Shown here in pieces: positions 7,514 through 13,652 of a stretch of 16,627 nt of DNA; within the stretch, counting starts at the first letter, position 1; the number at the start of each line of letters is the position of its first letter. This DNA is from Fimbriimonadaceae bacterium. Lineage in GTDB: Bacteria > Armatimonadota > Fimbriimonadia > Fimbriimonadales > Fimbriimonadaceae. A program made the translations under genes and the position numbers. The stretch covers positions 1 through 16,627 of the forward strand of contig JADLGZ010000056.1 of assembly GCA_020849075.1 (NCBI GenBank), written 5' to 3'. The notes beneath the pieces are model-generated. The model saw only the letters and a program-made list of their open reading frames with translations, was not told the DNA's origin and ran no database searches.

Positions 7514-9580
7514 CTACTGCACCTGGAACGAGTAGAGCAGCTGGCCACCGGGTTCACCGTTTCCAGTTGGCAATGTGCCGCCAAACTCTCCATCAAGCTT
7601 GCGGTTCCCGGACGCGGACCGCACCTCATCACTAACGGCCAGAGTGTAGGCTCCTCTTGTAAGGGGTCTCGGCGTAGTTAGCGTTACGGTCTTCGTGGAC
7701 AAGTTATATGAATAAGTGAACGGGACGGGAACAGTCGCTGGGCGGGCGCCTGTCTTGGGGCTATTTCTGGTCAATGTGAACTGGGCGGCATTTGCGGTTA
7801 CTGCAGTTTGGAACGTTAGCTTGATCTGAGTTGCATTTGCAGGGATGGTCGCATTGGGAGCAGGGGTAGCCTCCACGACGACCGGACCGCCTTCAACAAA
7901 GCTAGTTCCGGTGACACCACCGTTCAAGGTCCAAACATCCTCGTCAAAGGTGCAGTCGGTCGCGGCGCCAGTCAATGGAATGACGAAGTTCTCCACCAGC
8001 GCGTCCGAGAAGATGCTCTTGAACTGCTTTACTCCGCCGACTGTTGGCCGGATGTCAATTGGCAGGGCAAAGGTTCCGTAGGATGCGCTCTGCGTTTGCT
8101 TTACGTACACCTGAAGGTAGCTCTTGCCATTGGCGGTGGTGGACTGCCAGTTCCATTGGTATTGAGGCACCCCACCTCCATAAACGGTCTTGTTGAAGAA
8201 CCAGTGGAGGTCCTTGCCATAGACCGATTCACAGACGGCAATAAAGTCTTCCGTTGTGGCTGTCTTATATGCGTAGATTCCTCGGTACTGCGCTAAGGCC
8301 GCAAAGAACTGGCTATCTCCCATGATATGTCGGAGCTGGTGCAAGACCCAAGCCGCTTTGTTGTAGGTGTAATTGCCGCTGAAGATTCGATTCGGATCGG
8401 TGATATTGGAGCAATAGACGGTACTGCTCGTCTGCGAGGGCCGATTGGCGTTCATTTCCGCTTTGTATGCGTTAAAGCCGCCTCCCGCCTTATTTTCTTC
8501 CCAGATGGCCTCCGAGTATGTCGCGAAGCCCTCGTTCAGCCAGATATCGTGCCACGTTGCGCACGTGATCATGTCCCCCCACCAATGATGAGCGAGTTCG
8601 TGGGCCACGACTGACTCCCAGAATCCACCCATGCCGGTGCAGGTCTGATGTTCCATCCCCCCGCCGAATGTGAAGTTGTACATGCTGTACTTCTCATCCT
8701 TGAAAGGATAAGTGCCATATGCCGAGTTGTACACGGTCATCATTTGCTGGGCCTTGTTCCAGCTATTCCGGTTGCTGGCAGTGTCCCAATCAGACCATAT
8801 CCAGTACTGGATGGGCATGCTTTGACCCGAAAAGTCGTAGGGTGTTGTCCAGGTGTTGTAGGCGGAAACAGCAAAGGCGGCGAGGTATGGCGCCATCGGA
8901 TAGCCCGTATGCCAACTATAGCGTACGGTTCCGCCCCCCATCGGTACAACGTCCTGCAGTGTGCCATTCGACACGGCCGTCAGGCCAGTCGGAACTGTGA
9001 TGTTCATGTCGAATGTCGCCTTGTCCGTATTATCGTCCTTGTTGGGCCACCAAGTATAGGCGTACCAAGGCTCGCTTAACGTGAAGGCATAGGGGCCAGT
9101 AATGGGCCTCGTACCAAAAGCGATCGAACCAAAGAATGCCGAAACGGCGGGGCCACTGTAAGGAATGTTCAGCGTAAAAGTCTGCCCGACAGAATAAGGC
9201 TGATCAAAGTTTGCTACGCAAGTCGTTGAGTCAAGGCGTGTAACCGTAATATTGCGACCATCTAGGGTCACCTGCCCGATCGTAAAGCTATCGCTGAGCC
9301 TGAAAGTGAACTCCGTTAGGGCAACGCTCTTGCTTTCAGCTTCAATCTGAGTGCTAGCGACTAGATTTGTGCTGGGCGGATTAAGGGAAAAGTTGAGCGT
9401 GTAATGTGTGGCATCGGTGTCCGAGGCGCCTTCAAGAGTTGCCTGCAAATTCGGTCTGATTCCAAACTTGGCGGCCTTCTTTCCAAAAATCAGGTGACCG
9501 CATCCGGGCTCCGGCGCCGCGTATGCCAACGTGGCAAGCATCGAAACGATCGGCCAGAATAAAGCGGTCTTCATAAGCAT
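7514..9580 (-). CDS. Secreted M1-family (aminopeptidase N-like) zinc metallopeptidase
   Basis: The 688-aa protein has a Sec signal peptide (MKTALFWPIVSMLATLAYA) and so acts outside the cytoplasm. The catalytic motif is HELAHHWWGD with E350 eighteen residues after H331 in WLNEGFATYSE (H327, E328, H331, E350), the gluzincin HExxH-(18)-E set. A likely catalytic Tyr lies in YTYNKAAWVLHQLR. The exopeptidase GxMEN motif appears here as GGGMEHQT (residues 306-313), so the substrate amino-terminus site is altered. Residues about 565-688 form an Ig-like beta-sandwich (Big_5/SbsA-like) that may attach it to the surface. Two ATGs compete: 9580 and 9574. I slightly favour the second because GAG lies 9 nt before it and it begins MKT. 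It is followed 9 nt later by glyA. Confidence 0.92.
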   Translation of the reverse strand: MLMKTALFWPIVSMLATLAYAAPEPGCGHLIFGKKAAKFGIRPNLQATLEGASDTDATHYTLNFSLNPPSTNLVASTQIEAESKSVALTEFTFRLSDSFTIGQVTLDGRNITVTRLDSTTCVANFDQPYSVGQTFTLNIPYSGPAVSAFFGSIAFGTRPITGPYAFTLSEPWYAYTWWPNKDDNTDKATFDMNITVPTGLTAVSNGTLQDVVPMGGGTVRYSWHTGYPMAPYLAAFAVSAYNTWTTPYDFSGQSMPIQYWIWSDWDTASNRNSWNKAQQMMTVYNSAYGTYPFKDEKYSMYNFTFGGGMEHQTCTGMGGFWESVVAHELAHHWWGDMITCATWHDIWLNEGFATYSEAIWEENKAGGGFNAYKAEMNANRPSQTSSTVYCSNITDPNRIFSGNYTYNKAAWVLHQLRHIMGDSQFFAALAQYRGIYAYKTATTEDFIAVCESVYGKDLHWFFNKTVYGGGVPQYQWNWQSTTANGKSYLQVYVKQTQSASYGTFALPIDIRPTVGGVKQFKSIFSDALVENFVIPLTGAATDCTFDEDVWTLNGGVTGTSFVEGGPVVVEATPAPNATIPANATQIKLTFQTAVTANAAQFTLTRNSPKTGARPATVPVPFTYSYNLSTKTVTLTTPRPLTRGAYTLAVSDEVRSASGNRKLDGEFGGTLPTGNGEPGGQLLYSFQVQ

Positions 9581-9618
9581 CTCATTTTACGACGAAAGGC
9601 TTGGGATTCAAAGGTCCT

Positions 9619-9647
9619 TTACGAAGCAAACACTTAGGAAGAGTCAA
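9619..9647 (-). promoter_or_regulatory. Possible promoter of the M1 peptidase-glyA unit
   Basis: On the minus strand TTGACT (9642-9647) and TCGTAA (9619-9624) are separated by 17 nt, and the gene starts about 40 nt further on. The -35 box is good and the -10 is poor. It lies in the only sizeable gap upstream, right after the rpmE2 terminator, so a promoter is expected here. Confidence 0.35.
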
Positions 9648-9689
9648 TTGCGGGTAACGATCGTTCATTTCGCTCTCGCGGGCTCTTCA

Positions 9690-9726
9690 CAAAACAAATG
9701 CGCGTACCCCATGCGGGTACGCGCAT
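9690..9726 (-). terminator. Rho-independent terminator of rpmE2
   Basis: A perfect 12-bp inverted repeat, ATGCGCGTACCC (9698-9709) against GGGTACGCGCAT (9715-9726), with a 5-nt loop. On the minus strand it is followed by TTTGTTTTGTG, a good U-tract. It lies 18 nt after the rpmE2 stop codon and isolates that gene from the peptidase gene downstream. Confidence 0.9.
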
Positions 9727-9744
9727 CAACCACAAACCAGGCCC

Positions 9745-9990
9745 TTACTTCTTTACTTGGTTACCGTAACGGCGCATGAACTTCTCAACACGACCCGCCG
9801 AGTCAACAATCTTCTTCTGGCCCGTATAGAACGGATGGCTGAAGGCACTGATATCCACTGGGACAACGTAATATTCGATTCCATCAATGCTCCGCGTCTC
9901 GTTAGTTTTCAACGTGGAGACGCCAGTCCACTCATGGTCGCCATCAACGAAGAGGACGGGGTGGGTTTGCGGATGAATCTCAGCTTTCAT
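9745..9990 (-). CDS. rpmE2: RpmE2, 50S ribosomal protein L31 type B
   Basis: A component of the large ribosomal subunit that bridges to the small subunit. The 81-aa length and the motifs MKAEIHP, SHPFYTG and GRVEKFMRRYG identify L31. The protein contains no cysteine at all, so it is the zinc-free form (type B, C-minus), not the zinc-ribbon type A. In many bacteria the C-minus form replaces the zinc form under zinc limitation; whether a second L31 gene exists here cannot be seen. The start at 9990 has no obvious Shine-Dalgarno. A promoter is visible upstream and a strong terminator downstream, so it appears to be a single-gene unit. Confidence 0.95.
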   Translation of the reverse strand: MKAEIHPQTHPVLFVDGDHEWTGVSTLKTNETRSIDGIEYYVVPVDISAFSHPFYTGQKKIVDSAGRVEKFMRRYGNQVKK

Positions 9991-10016
9991 GATCGTAAAG
10001 TCGCGCTCGGCCCCAA

Positions 10017-10046
10017 ATTATGGCGTATTCGGAGAGCCGATTGCAA
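10017..10046 (-). promoter_or_regulatory. Likely sigma-70-type promoter of rpmE2
   Basis: The minus strand reads TTGCAA (10041-10046), an 18-nt spacer, then CATAAT (10017-10022), close to the TTGACA/TATAAT consensus. The start codon of rpmE2 is about 27 nt further on. The box nearly touches the stop codon of ahcY (10049). The same GCCATAAT -10 context occurs before the ahcY riboswitch. Confidence 0.6.
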
Positions 10047-10048
10047 GA

Positions 10049-11452
10049 TCAATATCGGTAGTGATCAGTTTTGTAAGGTCCAGCGACTTCAACTCCGATA
10101 TAGCTTGCCTGTTCTGGAGTGAGCTCCGTCAGTTGCGCATCGAGCTTCTTCAGTTGGAGGCGTGCTACCTTCTCGTCCAGAATCTTTGGCAGTACGTAGA
10201 CCCCAGGCCCATATTCACCCTTCTTGGTCCAAAGTTCAATCTGGGCAAGGACTTGATTTGCAAAGCTGCTACTCATGACATAGCTCGGGTGACCGGTTGC
10301 GCAACCTAGATTCACGAGCCGCCCCTTCGCCAACAGGATGATTCGCTTTCCGTCCGGGAAGATGACATGGTCGACCTGAGGCTTGATCTCCTCCCACTCA
10401 AAGCCCTCAATACTCGCGATGTCAATCTCATTGTCAAAGTGACCAATATTGCAAACGATTGCCTGGTCCTTCATCTTCATGAGGTGACTGCGGTTGATGA
10501 CGTGGTAGTTACCGGTGGCGGTGACAAAGATGTCGGCCTTATCTGCCGCATAATCCATGGTCACGACCTTGTAGCCCTCCATGGCGGCTTGCAGGGCGCA
10601 GATGGGATCGCATTCAGTCACCCACACTTGGGCGCTCAGGGCTCTGAGAGCTTGAGCGCTTCCCTTGCCAACGTCTCCATAGCCGCAGACAAGGGCGATT
10701 TTGCCCGCGATCATGACATCGGTCGCACGCTTGATTCCGTCCACTAGGCTCTCGCGGCAGCCATAGAGGTTATCGAACTTGGACTTGGTGACACTGTCGT
10801 TGACATTGAACGCGGGGAATGGCAACTCCCCCTTTTTTTGCATCTCATAAAGGCGATGGACACCAGTCGTAGTCTCCTCGCTAACACCTTGAATATTGGA
10901 CTTGATCCTCGAATAGAACGTCGGATCTTGCCCAAGTTTCTTCTTGATACTGGCAAACAGGGCGGTTTCTTCCTCACTTCCCGGGTTCTCCAGAAGACTC
11001 GGGTCTAGTTCGGCACGGCTTCCGAGGAGCACCAAGAGCGTGGCGTCCCCACCGTCGTCAAGAATCATGTTTGGTGTACCGCCATCGTGCCACTCCATGA
11101 GGCGATGGGTGAATTCCCAATACTCGTCAAGCGTCTCGCCCTTGTACGCAAAGACGGGAACTCCGGCCTTGGCAATGGCGGCAGCAGCGTGGTCTTGTGT
11201 ACTGAAAATATTGCAACTGACCCAGCGAACTTCTGCTCCCAAAGCGACGAGCGTCTCAATGAGAACTGCGGTCTGGATCGTCATGTGAAGGGACCCGGCG
11301 ATCTTGGCTCCCTTCAAGGGTTGAGTCTTGGCGTATTCCTCGCGGACGGCCATCAGGCCCGGCATTTCCGTTTCGGCAATCCGCATCTCACGTCGGCCCC
11401 AATCAGCGAGCCCGAGGTCGGCGACAAAGAAGTCAGTTTGTGTTGCTTGCAT
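10049..11452 (-). CDS. ahcY: AhcY, adenosylhomocysteinase (SAH hydrolase)
   Basis: Hydrolyses S-adenosylhomocysteine to adenosine and homocysteine with bound NAD, removing the product that inhibits methyltransferases. The 467 aa from ATG 11452 fit the long bacterial form, including the roughly 40-residue insertion (about residues 145-185). Motifs are SLHMTIQTA (H56), EETTTGVHRLY, NDSVTKSKFDN, the NAD-binding GYGDVGKGSAQALR (about 257-270), VDHVIFPDGKRI, LGCATGHPSYVMS and the C-terminal TDHYRY. The frame is open to 11623, but I reject that start because the extra 57 codons translate the riboswitch and terminator. MQATQTDFFVADL is a normal N-terminus, and GGAG lies 6 nt before it. Expression is probably switched on by SAH through the leader RNA. 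It has its own promoter, inside the tail of the TPR gene. Confidence 0.98.
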   Translation of the reverse strand: MQATQTDFFVADLGLADWGRREMRIAETEMPGLMAVREEYAKTQPLKGAKIAGSLHMTIQTAVLIETLVALGAEVRWVSCNIFSTQDHAAAAIAKAGVPVFAYKGETLDEYWEFTHRLMEWHDGGTPNMILDDGGDATLLVLLGSRAELDPSLLENPGSEEETALFASIKKKLGQDPTFYSRIKSNIQGVSEETTTGVHRLYEMQKKGELPFPAFNVNDSVTKSKFDNLYGCRESLVDGIKRATDVMIAGKIALVCGYGDVGKGSAQALRALSAQVWVTECDPICALQAAMEGYKVVTMDYAADKADIFVTATGNYHVINRSHLMKMKDQAIVCNIGHFDNEIDIASIEGFEWEEIKPQVDHVIFPDGKRIILLAKGRLVNLGCATGHPSYVMSSSFANQVLAQIELWTKKGEYGPGVYVLPKILDEKVARLQLKKLDAQLTELTPEQASYIGVEVAGPYKTDHYRY

Positions 11453-11458
11453 GTTTTG

Positions 11459-11462
11459 CTCC
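11459..11462 (-). promoter_or_regulatory. Ribosome-binding site fixing the ahcY start
   Basis: GGAG on the minus strand, 6 nt before the ATG at 11452 and downstream of the leader terminator. Together with the riboswitch it shows that translation starts here and not at the longer in-frame start. Confidence 0.75.
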
Positions 11463-11469
11463 GTGTCAG

Positions 11470-11507
11470 CAAGCAAAGGCGCCCGCTGACTTAATTCAGC
11501 GAGCGCC
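11470..11507 (-). terminator. Intrinsic terminator acting as the riboswitch expression platform
   Basis: On the minus strand GGCGCTCGCTGA (11507-11496) pairs with TCAGCGGGCGCC (11489-11478) over 12 bp with one G-U, a 6-nt loop and a following TTTGCTTG tract. The 5' arm contains GGCGCTC, which is also the 3' pseudoknot strand of the SAH aptamer, so the two structures exclude each other. Ligand binding should prevent the terminator and turn ahcY on. Confidence 0.85.
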
Positions 11508-11558
11508 GTTCTTGGTTGCCGAGCCTGGTTCCTTGCAGGAATCGCAGCGCCCCTCGGC
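11501..11558 (-). ncRNA. SAH riboswitch aptamer in the ahcY leader
   Basis: The minus strand matches the SAH riboswitch pattern. GCCGAG (11558-11553) pairs with CTCGGC (11523-11518) as P1. The conserved GGGGCGCTGC follows, then a short hairpin TTCC-TGCAA-GGAA (11541-11529), then CCAGGCTCGGC, AAC and AACGGCGCTC. The last segment can pair with GGGCGCT as the pseudoknot. It lies directly upstream of ahcY, the known target of this class, about 50 nt before the start codon from its 3' end. The class senses SAH and discriminates against S-adenosylmethionine. Confidence 0.93.
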
Positions 11559-11566
11559 ACAGTTAC

Positions 11567-11572
11567 ATTATG
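11567..11572 (-). promoter_or_regulatory. -10 box of the ahcY promoter
   Basis: CATAAT on the minus strand, placed so that transcription would begin at about 11560, at the first bases of the riboswitch. No good -35 box is seen at 17-18 nt. It lies between the stop of the TPR gene (11584) and the aptamer. Confidence 0.55.
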
Positions 11573-11583
11573 GCAGATTCTCC

Positions 11584-12615
11584 CTAGAGCTCCACTAGGT
11601 CCTCGGAAGTTTTTCTTCTCCACTCACGAATAGATTCCAGCAGCTGAAGCGATATCTCCCGATGCGCCATTTGGATCTTCTGAATTCGTTGATCCAGGTG
11701 AACGTATTGCCGATGAAACTCTAAGCCTGCTTCCCTATTCCTTAGGACATCGAAATGTGACAAGACAGCTTGGAAGCAGTATCGTGCTCGTTGGAACAAC
11801 AGGGCCCGGAGCGAAACTTCCGATGCGCGAAGGTAGGCCTCAACCGCCTCATCTTGTTCCCCAGCTGCCATGAGAGTATCAGCAAGATAACGGAGATAGT
11901 AGCTTTCGTACCGGGTCTGCAGCTTGGCTTCTGCGAGAAGGGCCGCCCGGCGCAGAGGAGCAATGTGGATTCTTGGGTCCTCCAGCTTGGCCAAGGCGGC
12001 AGCCAAGCCCGCTTCTGCATAGACCAGCTTCATGTCAAGATTGGGCTCGGTAGCTGAGTTCCGGCATTGGCGAAATGACTCAGCCGCCTCCGACCAATGC
12101 CCCGTTTGGAGGTGGGCTAATCCATGCCAACCGAAGAGACGGGCGGTTCTTGCCCCGCGGCCAAGGCGGCTCTCGTAGCGGCGGGCCTCGGCCCATGCCT
12201 CGTGAGCCTCGCCATCCCGGCCCATTCTAATAAAGCCCATGCCGAGAAGTTCGTGGACAAACGCGAGTTCAGCGGAGTTCTCGCTTGGTGCTACTTGCTG
12301 GAAATAATTCTCGAAAAGGTGGATCGCAATGTTGTGCTCACCCAATTCCCTTTGCAACAGCCCATGGACGAGCCAAAGGCGAGCTTGATTTTGCGCTGGG
12401 ACGCTATCAGCGATAAACAGAGCATCCTTGAAATGCTCTATCGCTTCGTCAAACTCGAGTTCTTGCGAGTGGGCAAAGGCTAGACCAACGTACCCATCAA
12501 ACTGGGTTGATAAGCTTGCGGAATCAAGTTCCTGCCATCCCAGCTGTTTTGCGCGGGCGAAATCTCGATCACGGCAAGCTTGCCATGAGCATTTGTATCT
12601 CGATGCAGTCTTCAT
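11584..12615 (-). CDS. Tetratricopeptide (TPR)-repeat protein
   Basis: This 343-aa protein has no signal peptide, membrane segment or DNA-binding motif that I can see, so it is probably cytoplasmic. Most of it consists of about 35-residue helix-turn-helix units with TPR-type spacing. Examples are GYVGLAFAHSQELEFDEAIEHF, WLVHGLLQRELGEHNIAIHLF, HELLGMGFIRMGRDGEAHEAW, WHGLAHLQTGHWSEAAESF and YLRYLADTLMAAGEQDEAVEAY. Small, large and aromatic residues recur at the expected places. TPR proteins act as protein-binding scaffolds; the partner is unknown. The ATG at 12615 overlaps the stop of the serine hydrolase as ATGA (4 nt), so translation is probably coupled and its role may be tied to the transporter-hydrolase pair. 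Confidence 0.88.
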   Translation of the reverse strand: MKTASRYKCSWQACRDRDFARAKQLGWQELDSASLSTQFDGYVGLAFAHSQELEFDEAIEHFKDALFIADSVPAQNQARLWLVHGLLQRELGEHNIAIHLFENYFQQVAPSENSAELAFVHELLGMGFIRMGRDGEAHEAWAEARRYESRLGRGARTARLFGWHGLAHLQTGHWSEAAESFRQCRNSATEPNLDMKLVYAEAGLAAALAKLEDPRIHIAPLRRAALLAEAKLQTRYESYYLRYLADTLMAAGEQDEAVEAYLRASEVSLRALLFQRARYCFQAVLSHFDVLRNREAGLEFHRQYVHLDQRIQKIQMAHREISLQLLESIREWRRKTSEDLVEL

Positions 12616-13652
12616 TCACCTTCACACAAGAGTTCGAACGCTAGATCATGAAAGCGTGGCCTTAACGCCTGCAACCGTAGGTTATCGCGCGTGGGAAACA
12701 CCCTATTTGTAAGCAAGACCACACCAATCTCCGCGTTCGGATCAATCCAAATCGACGTTCCGGTAAAGCCGGAATGTCCAAAGCTATCGCTACTAAAGCG
12801 GGATCCCGACATCGGGCCAATGTCCGATCTTGTGTCCCACCCTAAAGCGCGCGTACTCGAAGCGTCCTTAACCGCTTGTCGCACGCGCCACTGATTGAGC
12901 AGACGAGTGTCCAATACCGACGGTTCACCAAATGTGACCAAATTGACCAACTTTCTTACGCCCTCTAGCGTTCCGAATAGTCCTGCATTGCCGGCGATGC
13001 CCCCTAGGCTCCGAGCATTCTCATCATGGACGACACCTTGCAACCCACCTTCAGTGGGCACACAGCGGCTGGTATTCGTCGGATTGAAGAGTAGCTCCGC
13101 ATCAAGCTTAGAGCACAGGCGATGGAAGCCCCAAGTCCAAGCATCGTCATAGCGCTCGCCTGTCAAAGTTTGGAGGACTTGCTGTAGAACCAAGAATCCA
13201 ACGCACGAGTAAGCCGTTCGGTCTCCGGCAGGAGCTTCTAATGGCTCCGACAGGATCCCCCGCCACCTTTCTGCATCCGAAAGTTTCCAAAATTCCCGAT
13301 GAGCGGGCAGACCGGAGTTGTGTTGCAAGAGGTGACGGATCGTGACATTTTCCTTACCTTTGCCTATAAAGTCGGGGACTAGCTCCTGGATAGCTTGATC
13401 CAGAATGAGGGCTCCATCCATTGCCTGAAGTAGAGCCGCCGTTGTGGTGACCAAGACTTTGGTCAGGCTCGCCAGATCAAAGAGGGAGTGATCGGAAATA
13501 GCGGGCGAATCTAAGTCATAGGTCTGGTTGCCGATGTACCCAGTGAACTCCTTACCTCTCGCAAGGCAAGCATAAGCCGCCCCGGGGAAGGCTTGATCAG
13601 CAATACCTTGGCGAAGAAGCGAATCAAGCTTGGGATGGGCTTCAGTCGGCAA
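12612..13652 (-). CDS. Beta-lactamase-fold serine hydrolase (class C/PBP4*-like)
   Basis: The 346-aa protein belongs to the serine beta-lactamase/DD-peptidase superfamily. Motifs in order are SLTK (S62 nucleophile, K65), HLLQHNSGLPAH, YSC at 148-150 where most relatives have Y-x-N or YSD, VHDENARSLGGIAGNAGLF, and HSGFTG (H293-x-G295) in place of KTG. No signal peptide is visible, which suggests a cytoplasmic enzyme. The likely substrates are amides or esters of cell-wall fragments or small molecules rather than antibiotics, but this is an inference. The start is a TTG at 13652: no ATG precedes the SLTK motif, and an in-frame stop lies three codons upstream. It overlaps the transporter gene by 11 nt and the TPR gene by 4 nt. 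Confidence 0.92.
   Translation of the reverse strand: MPTEAHPKLDSLLRQGIADQAFPGAAYACLARGKEFTGYIGNQTYDLDSPAISDHSLFDLASLTKVLVTTTAALLQAMDGALILDQAIQELVPDFIGKGKENVTIRHLLQHNSGLPAHREFWKLSDAERWRGILSEPLEAPAGDRTAYSCVGFLVLQQVLQTLTGERYDDAWTWGFHRLCSKLDAELLFNPTNTSRCVPTEGGLQGVVHDENARSLGGIAGNAGLFGTLEGVRKLVNLVTFGEPSVLDTRLLNQWRVRQAVKDASSTRALGWDTRSDIGPMSGSRFSSDSFGHSGFTGTSIWIDPNAEIGVVLLTNRVFPTRDNLRLQALRPRFHDLAFELLCEGE

Noticed and set aside
12612..13652. Antibiotic-resistance beta-lactamase
   Set aside because: No signal peptide, HSG instead of KTG and the VHDENARSLGG motif point to a related housekeeping-type hydrolase; resistance cannot be claimed from this sequence.
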